Shown: positions 1 through 8,810 of the stretch, one piece after another
Numbering within the stretch: the first letter of the stretch is position 1
Layout of the letters: each line of letters opens with the position of its first letter
Assembly: GCF_000195635.1 (NCBI RefSeq)
Contig: NZ_GL882689.1
Span: 62,001-126,000 of the forward strand
Direction of reading: 5' to 3'
Length of the DNA: 64,000 bases
From: Bacteroides fluxus YIT 12057
GTDB lineage: Bacteria > Bacteroidota > Bacteroidia > Bacteroidales > Bacteroidaceae
Position numbers and translations under genes: made by a program
The notes under the pieces: generated by a model
The model's input: only the letters and a program-made list of their open reading frames with translations
Told to the model about the DNA's origin: nothing
Databases searched by the model: none

Positions 1-2
1 AC

Positions 3-791
3 CCTATAAGCTCGGAATTTCGTTTGGAGGTGAGTAATATTTGCTCCTTTTTGGATAATAACAATATAAGGTATCTTCAACAAATAAATATTGTTAGCGG
101 TGAACTCTCTGCTTATCCCGATTTAGAATTTCTATTGGAAAAACTTTTTCAATATGACATTCCGCTTACTTACTTTTTTCGGGGAAATGATGTGGAAGGT
201 GTAAGTAAAGTCTTAAAATATACTTCCTCCGGGAAAATTTCTCTTGGACTATATTTTGCAGATGTTAAGTCATTTCAAGAGACAGAATCCTTGTTGAAAG
301 ACGGAGGGATTGATTATCGGTGGATTTTTTTGTTGCGGGAAGAGAACGAATGGGAACAGGCACAAAGGATTGTGGAAACTTATGATATAGAGTATTACAA
401 TTTGGTGCCTGTTGTGACAAGCAATGTTTCTAATCTGGACTTTTTCAGCGAGAATGTGTTTACATCCTACAATGAATTATCTCATATGTCTCTTACTAAG
501 CAGAATATTTTTTGTAACCAAACCATCAACTCCAATTGTTGGGGGCAATTATTCATCACCCCAGACAAGAAAGTGTATGCTAATTTGAACGGAAATTCTC
601 TTGGGACTATCGGAGAAGATGTTTTATGTTTGATACGGAAAGAAATGACAGGTGGAGAGTCTTATTGGAAATATACTAGGGACAAAGTAATTCCGTGTAA
701 GGCTTGTATTTATCGTTATTTGTGTCCGCCACCTTCTAACTATGAGTTTTACTTAAAACGATTTGATTTATGTACGGTGAATAATCTGTAA
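3..791 (+). CDS. Pseudo-radical-SAM/SPASM-like protein of a GG-peptide maturation cluster (5' end cut off by window)
   Basis: The reading frame is open to the left edge, so the start lies outside the window; the first possible internal start is a TTG at 24. The visible part has no CxxxCxxC radical-SAM cluster motif. Its C-terminal third reads like a SPASM/twitch domain: NCWGQLFITPDKKVYANLNG, then a tryptophan, then CKACIYRYLCPPPSN and a last Cys in DLCTVNN. This matches the pseudo-rSAM proteins known from GG-Bacteroidales peptide systems, which keep the auxiliary-cluster domain but lack the catalytic cluster. It may recognise or present the precursor peptide to a true radical-SAM partner encoded upstream. 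It is followed 11 bases later by the glycosyltransferase-LanC fusion. The base composition is AT-rich (21 G+C in 241-300). The family call is fairly confident; the role is inferred. Confidence 0.7.
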   Translation, partial: PISSEFRLEVSNICSFLDNNNIRYLQQINIVSGELSAYPDLEFLLEKLFQYDIPLTYFFRGNDVEGVSKVLKYTSSGKISLGLYFADVKSFQETESLLKDGGIDYRWIFLLREENEWEQAQRIVETYDIEYYNLVPVVTSNVSNLDFFSENVFTSYNELSHMSLTKQNIFCNQTINSNCWGQLFITPDKKVYANLNGNSLGTIGEDVLCLIRKEMTGGESYWKYTRDKVIPCKACIYRYLCPPPSNYEFYLKRFDLCTVNNL

Positions 792-802
792 CTTTAAAAT
801 CT

Positions 803-2473
803 ATGATGATGAAAAAAAAACTAACCATAATTATTCCGTTTGCGAATGAAGGCGAGGAGGTGGAGAACACCGTTAGAAGTATTCGAAATCATTCCAAAGA
901 TGATATAGATATTATTGTTATCAATGACGCTTCTGACGATGGTTATGATTATGAACATTGTCTTCGGAAATATTCGGTAGAATATGTACTTAATCGGGAG
1001 CGTATAGGAGTTGCCGGTACTCGGGATATAGGGGTTGGCCTGTGTAGAACGGACTATTTCTTATTGTTGGATGCGCACATGCGGTTTTATGACTCGGAGT
1101 GGGTGTCTGCTATAGTACAAAGACTTGACGAAGACCCCAGAACAATCCTTTGTGCTCAGACAAAAGTTTTGAAGGAAATAGATGGAAAAATCATAGAAAG
1201 AGGGCAGACAGAAATATTTTGTGGAGCCTATGTTAATTTCTATACCCCGGTGGATTACTTGGAACCACAATGGGCGTATGTAAGTTGGTTGGTCGATTCG
1301 GTAAACAGTACGGATATGCAATTGATACCCTGCATATTGGGGGCTGGCTATGCAGCTTCAAAAAGATATTGGTTGCACTTACATGGGTTACAGGGACTTT
1401 TGCATTATGGCAATGACGAAGTATTGATTAGTATGAAAGCTTGGTTGGAGGGTGGGAAATGCAGGCTAATGCCTGATGTGATAATCGGACATCTTTATCG
1501 TCAATCTTCACCTTATAAGCATTATACTGAAAAAAGAATATACAATAGGTTGTATATTAGTCATCTGCTTTGTCCGGCCGAGTACCAAAAGAAATTGTTT
1601 GCTATTGAAAAGGTGAAATATTTGCAAGAGAATTTTGATGCTTGGAGGTTGTTTTATGAAAATTTTGATGATATAGAGCAGGCCAAACAAGCTTTTGAAC
1701 GAATAAGTACAAAAAAATTTACTGTATTTGAACGTTTAAACCGAAGCCGTAAAGTTGTTGAAAAGGAATCAATAGAGAAAAAAGAGAAGTTTTTATTGAA
1801 ATGTCTTCTATACATTGTAAATAGTATCAACAAATCTGGTAAAATAGGATTGGTAAATGGTAAATTGGGAGTTACTATTTTGCTGTATTGTTATGCGCGA
1901 TATACCCAAAATCGTTATATAACAACCTTGGCAGATACTTTTTTGGATGAAATTATAGGGCAAGCAAGTATTGATGGCTCTCTGAATATACCAGATGGCT
2001 TATTAGGGATTGGTTGGGGAGTCTGTTATTTATCCCAGCAGCATTTTATTTCTTGTAATGTCAATGAAATATTGTCTGATCTTGACCAGAAAATCATGGA
2101 AATAGCTCCTGGTAGAATGACGAATTTAGATTTGGAGTATGGTCTGGGTGGTATTTTACGTTATGTTCTTTGTCGTCTATATGGTACGGCGGATTCTTCC
2201 GAAAGAGTGTTTTCTCCAGCTTTTCTTTGTGAATTGTATAATCGGGCAAAAACGGTGTTGGAGGAGGGATTGTGTAATACATGCCCGGAGACATACGTCG
2301 AATATATATTGTTTTATGAAAGGAAAAGGGATATTCTTCCGGCTTCTATTTATGATATCCTTATGTTACCGGGTTGGAACAAATATAGTAAGGCATGTAA
2401 GGATGTGTCTTTACACGGCCTGTCCGGTATGTGTTTAGAGTTTGTGTTAATGCAAATGGATTCAAGAACTTAA
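803..2473 (+). CDS. Family 2 glycosyltransferase fused to a LanC-like domain
   Basis: A 556-residue two-part protein. Residues about 1-270 are a GT-A glycosyltransferase family 2 domain: a Rossmann strand LTIIIPFANEGEEVENTV, the nucleotide-binding INDASDDG, and LLLDAHMRF at the place of the DxD metal site. Residues about 330-556 resemble the helical barrel of LanC-type enzymes, with repeated Gly-rich turns: GKLGVTILLY, PDGLLGIGWGVCYL, LEYGLGGILRY and a final SLHGLSGMCLEF. The classical LanC zinc ligands (Cys, then Cys-His) are not obvious, so cyclase activity is doubtful. It probably sugar-modifies an exported peptide, the LanC part serving as a docking or binding module. Three ATGs in a row (803, 806, 809) leave the start slightly ambiguous. 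It sits between the pseudo-rSAM gene and the TonB-receptor-like gene. Family calls are sound; substrate unknown. Confidence 0.75.
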   Translation: MMMKKKLTIIIPFANEGEEVENTVRSIRNHSKDDIDIIVINDASDDGYDYEHCLRKYSVEYVLNRERIGVAGTRDIGVGLCRTDYFLLLDAHMRFYDSEWVSAIVQRLDEDPRTILCAQTKVLKEIDGKIIERGQTEIFCGAYVNFYTPVDYLEPQWAYVSWLVDSVNSTDMQLIPCILGAGYAASKRYWLHLHGLQGLLHYGNDEVLISMKAWLEGGKCRLMPDVIIGHLYRQSSPYKHYTEKRIYNRLYISHLLCPAEYQKKLFAIEKVKYLQENFDAWRLFYENFDDIEQAKQAFERISTKKFTVFERLNRSRKVVEKESIEKKEKFLLKCLLYIVNSINKSGKIGLVNGKLGVTILLYCYARYTQNRYITTLADTFLDEIIGQASIDGSLNIPDGLLGIGWGVCYLSQQHFISCNVNEILSDLDQKIMEIAPGRMTNLDLEYGLGGILRYVLCRLYGTADSSERVFSPAFLCELYNRAKTVLEEGLCNTCPETYVEYILFYERKRDILPASIYDILMLPGWNKYSKACKDVSLHGLSGMCLEFVLMQMDSRT

Positions 2474-2485
2474 TATCATACGCTT

Positions 2486-5128
2486 ATGAAAAATAGAATC
2501 GCCTTTTTAATTTTATTGATAATGGGAGCATTGTCTGCTTATTCCCAAACAATAATTACCGGTACGGTAAAAAATAAGAAAGGAGAACCTATTTTGGCGA
2601 CAGTAACCTTGCAGCGTTTGGGAACAAACACCATAGCGGGATTTGCCTCTACGGATGATGCCGGAAAATATAAAGCGGTTTATAAGGGAAGCGGAGATTC
2701 TATTCTTGTTGTTGTACGCGGTCTGATGGTAGAACAAACGACACGTTGCATACCCAATTGTTCTGCTATGGTAAACTTTACTGTCGTGGAGAAGGTAAAT
2801 AAACTGAAAGAAGTATCTGTTACCGCCAGTCCGGTACGCCGTAAGGGCGATACGCTGACTTATGCCGTGGGGGTATTTGCAGGACAGAGTGACCGTACCA
2901 TAGAGGATGTCATGAAGAAGTTGCCTGGTATTGAAGTGTCCTCGTCAGGGGGTATTTCTTATAATGGGAAGGAAATCAGCAATTTCTATATAGAAGATTT
3001 GGATATGTTGGGCGGACGTTATAATGTCGCTACCCGAAATATTGAAGCTAAAGACGTCGCTTCCATTCAAGTCTATGAAAATCATCAGCCCATTAAAGCG
3101 AATCCGATGTTCTCGGATCAGACTGCCATCAATTTGAGGTTGAAGGATAATGCGAAAGGCATTTGGACAGTCAATGCACTGGCCGGTATCGGATATAAAC
3201 CGGTATTGTGGAATGCCGAATTGACGGCAATGCACTTTGCCCGTAACAGGCAGCATATTTCCATGTATAAAGGGAATAATAGCGGGCATACGGCGGATGA
3301 AGAATTGCGGAAGCATTATGACACAGGTGCGGCCATTGCCTTTACCGGAAGTATATTGTCGGTTACCCAGCCGGGGACGCCTAATGTTGCCAGGAAACGC
3401 TATATTGACAACAGGACTAATAGCATATCCGTGAATCAGCTTCTTAAAGTTAAGGAAACGGAGCTGACAGCGAATATCAACTATTACAATGAATGGTTGG
3501 ACAAGGAGGGGTATTCTTCGTCCGTCCAATACTTGCCGGATGACACTCCGCTGGTTATTGAAGAAACTGTAAATAATGTTTCCAAAGAAAATAATCTTTC
3601 GATGGAATTATCTGCACGTTCGAACAAAGATAGGGAATTCTTTTCCAATAAGCTGGAGGCCAAAGCTTCGTGGAACCGGACATATACTGACGCTCTTTCA
3701 ACAAGCAACCGCCGGACGGAGAACAGTGCTGTATTCCAACATCTGGACCGACCTTATTTTTCTGTAGCCAATGCATTGAATATGATGAAGCGAATTAATA
3801 ACCATGTGTTCCGTATCCGTTTCAATGTGGACTACAATGATCGTCCGCATCGGCTTTGTATAACCCCTGCCTATTATTTCAGTGGGGACTCACTGGAGGT
3901 CTTGAGTCAGGAGGTGGTGCAGAGGAATATGAATGCTACATTGCACACCTCATACGGATTGAACTTGGGCGATTTCAGTTTGAATTATACTCCCCGCTTC
4001 AATATGAACCTTCGTAAACTGACATCCGAATTGACCGGAAGAGACGGGAATAATATGTTTCTTCCGGCTGCGGATAGTATGAGGAATAATCTTTGGTATA
4101 ACAATTACCAGATAGGAGTGGATCAAGACTATACTTATAAGAAGTATGACCGGTTGAGGATTAAATTGACAATCCCTACTTATTTTTCTGTCATTACCAA
4201 TAATAATCGTTTATCCGGTTCTTCTGTAAATTATAAGCAATGGATTGTGAATCCTGCGTTGACTGCCGATTATAGCTTTACTCCGTCTTTCAAGGTGGTG
4301 CTGAATGGATATTACCGGAAATCATACGGCAATATGAATGATGCCTACACTGGATATATCCTGCAATCGTACAGGAACTTGCTTCGCAATATGGGAGATA
4401 GGCTGTTTGCAAGCAGTGTAGGCGGAGGACATCTGTCATTAGAATATCGTGATGCCATCCGCATGCTTTTTTTCAATGTGACAGGCAGTTATCAACATAG
4501 TTGGAAAAATCTTTTTTACGGCTATAGTTATGAGAATATTGTAGGCATTAAAACATTTGTTGACCAACCGACCCGTGCGGATACTTATCGTTTGTATGCC
4601 AGTGCCAGCAAAACTTTCCGTTTCTGGCGAACCAAGGTTGGGTTTTCTGCGGGATTCAGTAAAAGTGATAACGAACTATTCATTCAAAACAAGGCGGAAG
4701 CCTACAATTCAAAAAAATATTTTGCAGGTTTTTCTTTCAATACAACTCCCTGCAGGTATGTAAATTGGGTTTACGATTTTTCGTGGTCACGTACAGAACA
4801 AAAGGTGGAGAGTACCTTGGAGGGTGATTCGCCCCTGCGCAGTCATTCGCATGAGTTTAAGCTTTGGATTTTCCCGAATGAAGCGCTAAGCATAAACTTC
4901 AATGTAGATTATCAGTATTATAATAAGGCTGGTAACCGGAACATGGCTTTTGCTGATGCATTGGTTCGGTATAAATATAAACAGACCGAATGGGAACTGG
5001 AATGTAACAACCTGTTTAATGCCAAGCGATATGTATCTACCACTTATTCCGCAATGAGCACTTACGTTAGTCAGTATGAATTACGTCCTCTTAGTCTTTT
5101 ACTGAAAGTGAGGTTTAAGTTGAAATAA
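2486..5128 (+). CDS. TonB-dependent-receptor-like outer membrane protein in the peptide export operon
   Basis: An 880-residue outer-membrane barrel. There is a signal peptide (MKNRIAFLILLIMGALSAYS), a carboxypeptidase-regulatory-like beta domain (ITGTVKNKKGEPILATVTL, about residues 22-110), and a plug-like domain beginning near KLKEVSVTASPVRRKGDTLTYAV. After that come several hundred residues of alternating aromatic beta strands ending with LSLLLKVRFKLK, a typical barrel end. The plug includes IEDVMKKLPGIEVSSSGG, a pattern common in Bacteroidetes TonB-receptor relatives. No clear TonB box was found before the plug. It starts 12 bases after the glycosyltransferase gene and is followed 15 bases later by the C39 exporter. 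It probably forms the outer-membrane route or receptor for the matured peptide. Known peptide operons of Bacteroidales often carry such a gene. Direction of transport is not shown by the sequence. Confidence 0.78.
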   Translation: MKNRIAFLILLIMGALSAYSQTIITGTVKNKKGEPILATVTLQRLGTNTIAGFASTDDAGKYKAVYKGSGDSILVVVRGLMVEQTTRCIPNCSAMVNFTVVEKVNKLKEVSVTASPVRRKGDTLTYAVGVFAGQSDRTIEDVMKKLPGIEVSSSGGISYNGKEISNFYIEDLDMLGGRYNVATRNIEAKDVASIQVYENHQPIKANPMFSDQTAINLRLKDNAKGIWTVNALAGIGYKPVLWNAELTAMHFARNRQHISMYKGNNSGHTADEELRKHYDTGAAIAFTGSILSVTQPGTPNVARKRYIDNRTNSISVNQLLKVKETELTANINYYNEWLDKEGYSSSVQYLPDDTPLVIEETVNNVSKENNLSMELSARSNKDREFFSNKLEAKASWNRTYTDALSTSNRRTENSAVFQHLDRPYFSVANALNMMKRINNHVFRIRFNVDYNDRPHRLCITPAYYFSGDSLEVLSQEVVQRNMNATLHTSYGLNLGDFSLNYTPRFNMNLRKLTSELTGRDGNNMFLPAADSMRNNLWYNNYQIGVDQDYTYKKYDRLRIKLTIPTYFSVITNNNRLSGSSVNYKQWIVNPALTADYSFTPSFKVVLNGYYRKSYGNMNDAYTGYILQSYRNLLRNMGDRLFASSVGGGHLSLEYRDAIRMLFFNVTGSYQHSWKNLFYGYSYENIVGIKTFVDQPTRADTYRLYASASKTFRFWRTKVGFSAGFSKSDNELFIQNKAEAYNSKKYFAGFSFNTTPCRYVNWVYDFSWSRTEQKVESTLEGDSPLRSHSHEFKLWIFPNEALSINFNVDYQYYNKAGNRNMAFADALVRYKYKQTEWELECNNLFNAKRYVSTTYSAMSTYVSQYELRPLSLLLKVRFKLK

Positions 5129-5143
5129 GTAGTTTTCGGAAAT

Positions 5144-7351
5144 ATGAGAGGAAAGTTCCATTTATATACTCAGTTGGATGCCATGGATTGTGGCCCTTCT
5201 TGTCTGCGCATGATAGCCAAATATTATGGTAAGAATTATTCATTGCAGTCTTTACGTGCCCGCTCTTTTATTTCCCGTAACGGTGTCTCTATGTTAGGTA
5301 TCAGCGATGCCGCAGAGTCTATCGGTTTTAGAACATCGGGGGTACGTGTCTCTTTTAAACAACTGGTGGAAGATGTTCCCATGCCCTGTATCCTGCATTG
5401 GAACCAGAATCATTTTGTGGTTTGCTATGATGTGAGGAAAAAGAGAGGGCAATATTGGTTTAAAATAGCAGATCCGGCAAGCCGGTTGGTCACCTATAAT
5501 GAACAGGAACTGAGAAGGTGCTGGCTAGTTACCAAATCGGACGGAGAAGAAAAAGGAACGGCACTTGCACTAGAGCCTACTCCGGACTTCTATGCCGGTG
5601 ACGACGAACAAGAACTGAAAGCAAGAGGATTGCGCTTCTTTCTTCGTTACCTGATACCTTACAAGAAGCAATTGGTACAGCTGGTACTGGGCATGTTGGT
5701 GGTGAGTCTGCTCCAACTCATATTACCTTTCCTTACGCAAGCTCTGGTGGATGTGGGTATCCGTGACGGGAATTTTGGCTTTATCACCTTGGTGTTGGTG
5801 GCGCAGATTGTAATCTCCGTATCGCAACTTTCGGTGGAATTCATCCGTAGCTGGATATTGCTGCATGTGAACACGCGTATCTCCATCTCCCTTATTTCGG
5901 ACTTCTTGGCAAAACTGATGAAACTGCCGCTCCATTTCTTCGACACGAAGATGGTGGGGGACATCATACAGCGTATCGGTGACCATAACCGTATTAAGAC
6001 CTTCCTGACTGGCTCCTCCATCGGCACCCTCTTCTCCTTTGTCAACTTTTTCATCTTTGCCATTGTACTGGGCTATTACAACTTGACGGTATTGGGAATC
6101 TTCCTTCTGGGTAACAGCCTGTACATAGCCTGGATTCTTGCCTTCTTGAAGTACCGGCGAGAGTTGGATGTCCGTCGCTTTGCACAGGCTGCCGGAGAGC
6201 AGAGTAACCTGGTACAGATGGTGACCGCCATGCAGGAGATAAAGTTGAACAACTGCGAGACACAGAAACGTTGGCAGTGGGAACGAATACAGGTAAAGCT
6301 GTTCAAGATCAGCGTGAAAGGGTTGGCCTTGGGGCAGGTGCAGCAGGTGGGTTCCGTGTTTTTCAACCAGACCACGAATATCATCATCTCGTTTATGGCC
6401 GCCAAGGCCGTTGTGGAGGGGCAAATGACTCTGGGTATGATGATGTCTCTTACCTACATCATTGGCCAGCTCAGTGCGCCCGTAGCCTCCTTCATAGGGT
6501 TTGCGCAGCAGCTTCAGGATGCCAGGATAAGCTTGGAGCGTTTGAACGAGGTGCATGGCAAGCCGGACGAGGAACAGGATATCGCTTCCAAACTGTCGGT
6601 GTTGCCCGAACGGCGGGATATAAGGATAGAGAACCTATCCTTCAGCTATGACGGGGCGGACCGGGACTATGTGCTGGAGAATGTGTCTTTGCTGATTCCT
6701 GAACATAAGGTCACGGCGATTGTAGGTGCCAGCGGCAGCGGCAAGACTACGCTGGTGAAGCTGATGCTCGGTTTCTACTCTCCCAACAAGGGGGCGGTGA
6801 AAGTGAATGATACGCCGTTGGAGAATATAAATCCTCACCTGTGGCGTGCCAGAACGGGAGCCGTGATGCAGGACGGCTTTATCTTTTCGGAAACGATAGC
6901 GCAGAATATTGCCGTGGGAGAGGAGCAGATAGACATAGAGCGGCTGCGCCATGCCGTGACGGTGGCCAATATCCGTGATTTCATAGATTCCCTCCCGCTG
7001 GGGTATAACACCAAGATCGGCATGGAGGGTAACGGCATCAGCCAGGGGCAGAAGCAACGCCTGCTGATAGCGCGCGCCGTATATAAGAATCCTGAATTCC
7101 TCTTCTTCGACGAGGCTACCAACGCCTTAGATGCGAACAACGAGAAAGAGATTATGGAAAACCTGCATGAATTCTACAAAGGGAAGACCGTAGTGGTGGT
7201 GGCTCACCGCCTCAGTACGGTGAAGGATGCCGACAAGATAGTAGTGTTGGACAACGGACACATTGCGGAGGAAGGTACCCATCACGAACTGACGGAGCGG
7301 AAGGGGTTGTATTACAGGCTAGTGAAGAACCAACTGGAATTGGGGAGTTGA
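5144..7351 (+). CDS. C39 peptidase-containing ABC exporter (leader-cleaving peptide exporter)
   Basis: A 735-residue fusion. Residues 1-130 are a C39 cysteine peptidase that removes double-glycine leaders: Q10, C16 (LDAMDCGPSC), H90 (NQNHFVVCYDV) and D110 (KIADPAS) form the oxyanion/catalytic set. A six-helix membrane domain (about 165-450) follows, then an ABC ATPase with Walker A GASGSGKTT at 528-536, signature ISQGQKQRL near 630, Walker B EFLFFDEATNALD near 655 and a switch His in VVVAHRLST. It should cleave the precursor after Gly-Gly and move the peptide across the inner membrane. It lies 15 bases after the TonB-receptor-like gene and 3 bases before the HlyD-type gene. The peptidase part is AT-rich (21 of 60 G+C in 5221-5280), while the ATPase part is GC-rich (35 of 60 in 6721-6780), which suggests a mosaic gene. 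Confidence 0.93.
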   Translation: MRGKFHLYTQLDAMDCGPSCLRMIAKYYGKNYSLQSLRARSFISRNGVSMLGISDAAESIGFRTSGVRVSFKQLVEDVPMPCILHWNQNHFVVCYDVRKKRGQYWFKIADPASRLVTYNEQELRRCWLVTKSDGEEKGTALALEPTPDFYAGDDEQELKARGLRFFLRYLIPYKKQLVQLVLGMLVVSLLQLILPFLTQALVDVGIRDGNFGFITLVLVAQIVISVSQLSVEFIRSWILLHVNTRISISLISDFLAKLMKLPLHFFDTKMVGDIIQRIGDHNRIKTFLTGSSIGTLFSFVNFFIFAIVLGYYNLTVLGIFLLGNSLYIAWILAFLKYRRELDVRRFAQAAGEQSNLVQMVTAMQEIKLNNCETQKRWQWERIQVKLFKISVKGLALGQVQQVGSVFFNQTTNIIISFMAAKAVVEGQMTLGMMMSLTYIIGQLSAPVASFIGFAQQLQDARISLERLNEVHGKPDEEQDIASKLSVLPERRDIRIENLSFSYDGADRDYVLENVSLLIPEHKVTAIVGASGSGKTTLVKLMLGFYSPNKGAVKVNDTPLENINPHLWRARTGAVMQDGFIFSETIAQNIAVGEEQIDIERLRHAVTVANIRDFIDSLPLGYNTKIGMEGNGISQGQKQRLLIARAVYKNPEFLFFDEATNALDANNEKEIMENLHEFYKGKTVVVVAHRLSTVKDADKIVVLDNGHIAEEGTHHELTERKGLYYRLVKNQLELGS

Positions 7352-7354
7352 CGG

Positions 7355-8665
7355 ATGGAGGAAGAGAAGAAATATATGGACATAGAGCTTCGCAGTGAAG
7401 AGGTGCAGGAGGTGATGAACCATATTCCCTCCCGGGTGCTGAGGTGTGGCATTACGGTTCTGGCAGTGATTCTTTTGACGGTACTGGCGGGGTGCTGGAT
7501 ATTTAGGTATCCGGACACCCTGGCTGCGGAGGTGACACTGGCCACGGAGGAGCCTCCCGCCTTTGTACTGTCGCATGCTACGGGGAAACTGGACACGCTT
7601 TATGTGGAGAACGGAAGCTCGGTGGAGGCGGATGCCGATCTGGGGGTGATAGGCAATGCGGCGGAATCCGAAGACGTGCGCTTTCTTAAAGGACAGATGA
7701 AAGTATGGGAAGCACAGAGGTATGAACCGCAGGAGGGTGTGGAACTGTTTGTCGGCAGGCACCTGCAGTTAGGGGAGCTGCAACCGGCCTTTGCGGCTTT
7801 CATAACTTCGCTTACGGGATATGCACGCTTCATGGAACTAGATTATTATGCCCGAAAGCTCCGGTCACAGGAGAAACGGATGGGCAGACAGCGGTCATAT
7901 CTCCGTCTGGCGGAGCGGGAATATGAACTGACAGCCAAGGATATAAAGCTTGCCGGAAATATGTATGCCCGCGACTCCATACTGTATGTGCGCAAGGCGA
8001 TGATTACAGCCGAATTCGAGGAGTCCGCAAGCAAGTACCTGCAAAGTCTCCGTGCCGGGGAGAGTGCGCGCATGAACTTGGTACAGGCGGAAATGCAACT
8101 TGTACAGCATGAAGAGAACCTGCTGGATATACGCAAGCAGGCATACGACGAGGAGCAGAAACATCGGATAGGCTTGAAGAATGCCATGGAGCAGTTGTTG
8201 GCACAGTTGGGTGCGTGGGAACACTCTTACCTGCTGAGAAGTCCGGTCAGCGGTAAGGTCACTTTCATGACGGTATGGGGGCGCAACCGGAATGTGAAGT
8301 CGGGCGAGACGGTCTTTGTGATTCAGCCTTCGGACAGTTCGGGGGTGCTTGGCAAGGCGCTGCTTCCGTTGCAGGGCTCGGGCAAGGTACATACGGGTCA
8401 GCGGGTGCATATACGCTTGGATAACTATCCCGACCAGGAGTTCGGCTATGTCAAAGGGCGGGTGAAGAGCGTCTCTCCCGCTCCGACGGAAGAAGGCATG
8501 TATGTGGTGGAAATCTCTTTACCCGACGGACTGCGGACCAATTACGGCAGGTTGTTGCCCGTTTCGCGCGAACTGAAAGGCACTGCGGATATCATCCTTG
8601 CTGACAGGAATGTGCTGGAACGGTTGTTGGCGCCATTGAGGAGGGTAGTTGAGTATGGGAAGTAG
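7355..8665 (+). CDS. HlyD-family membrane fusion protein of the peptide exporter
   Basis: 436 residues. A short cytoplasmic start is followed by one membrane helix (ITVLAVILLTVLAGCWIF, about 33-50). Next comes a lipoyl-like half (GKLDTLYVENGSSVEADADLGVIG), a long charged helical hairpin (about 160-290, with LRLAEREYELTAKDIKLAG and similar heptads), the second lipoyl half (LRSPVSGKVTFM) and a beta-barrel section. This is the order seen in HlyD-type adaptors, which link an inner-membrane ABC exporter to the outer membrane. The ATG is only three bases after the exporter stop, so the two genes are surely co-transcribed. It is the last gene of the peptide cluster; the next gene, rimP, has its own promoter. 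The long helical hairpin implies that the adaptor reaches across the periplasm to the outer-membrane partner. Confidence 0.9.
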   Translation: MEEEKKYMDIELRSEEVQEVMNHIPSRVLRCGITVLAVILLTVLAGCWIFRYPDTLAAEVTLATEEPPAFVLSHATGKLDTLYVENGSSVEADADLGVIGNAAESEDVRFLKGQMKVWEAQRYEPQEGVELFVGRHLQLGELQPAFAAFITSLTGYARFMELDYYARKLRSQEKRMGRQRSYLRLAEREYELTAKDIKLAGNMYARDSILYVRKAMITAEFEESASKYLQSLRAGESARMNLVQAEMQLVQHEENLLDIRKQAYDEEQKHRIGLKNAMEQLLAQLGAWEHSYLLRSPVSGKVTFMTVWGRNRNVKSGETVFVIQPSDSSGVLGKALLPLQGSGKVHTGQRVHIRLDNYPDQEFGYVKGRVKSVSPAPTEEGMYVVEISLPDGLRTNYGRLLPVSRELKGTADIILADRNVLERLLAPLRRVVEYGK

Positions 8666-8712
8666 CATTTCTGTTGTTTGAACCGTTAAATCTATCTTTT
8701 TTTCTCTAATAT

Positions 8713-8743
8713 TTTGTAGTCGAACATATTATTTATATCTTTG
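8713..8743 (+). promoter_or_regulatory. Promoter of rimP-nusA-infB
   Basis: TTTG at 8713-8716 and TATCTTTG at 8736-8743 are separated by exactly 19 bases, a full match to the Bacteroides -33/-7 pattern TTTG-N19-TAnnTTTG. Transcription would begin near 8750, some 60 bases before rimP. This is one of the two clearest promoters in the window. Confidence 0.85.
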
Positions 8744-8766
8744 CATGCGAAAACGGATGAAAGGTG

Positions 8767-8792
8767 GAGGGGCGATAAAGCTCCTCTTTTTT
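8767..8792 (+). terminator. Leader hairpin with T-run ahead of rimP (possible attenuator)
   Basis: GAGGGGC (8767-8773) pairs with GCTCCTC (8780-8786) through one G-U pair, around a six-base loop, and is followed directly by six T. This is the shape of an intrinsic terminator. It lies downstream of the rimP promoter and upstream of the rimP start at 8811, so it would stop both read-through from the peptide cluster and new rimP-nusA-infB transcripts. No leader peptide or alternative antiterminator stem was recognised. Confidence 0.65.
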
Positions 8793-8810
8793 GTTCTTAT
8801 TAGTTAATCT

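Noticed and set aside
1..8700. Precursor peptide with a double-glycine leader
   Set aside because: I looked at the short spacers of the peptide cluster and found no ORF with a leader ending in Gly-Gly; it is presumably left of the window.
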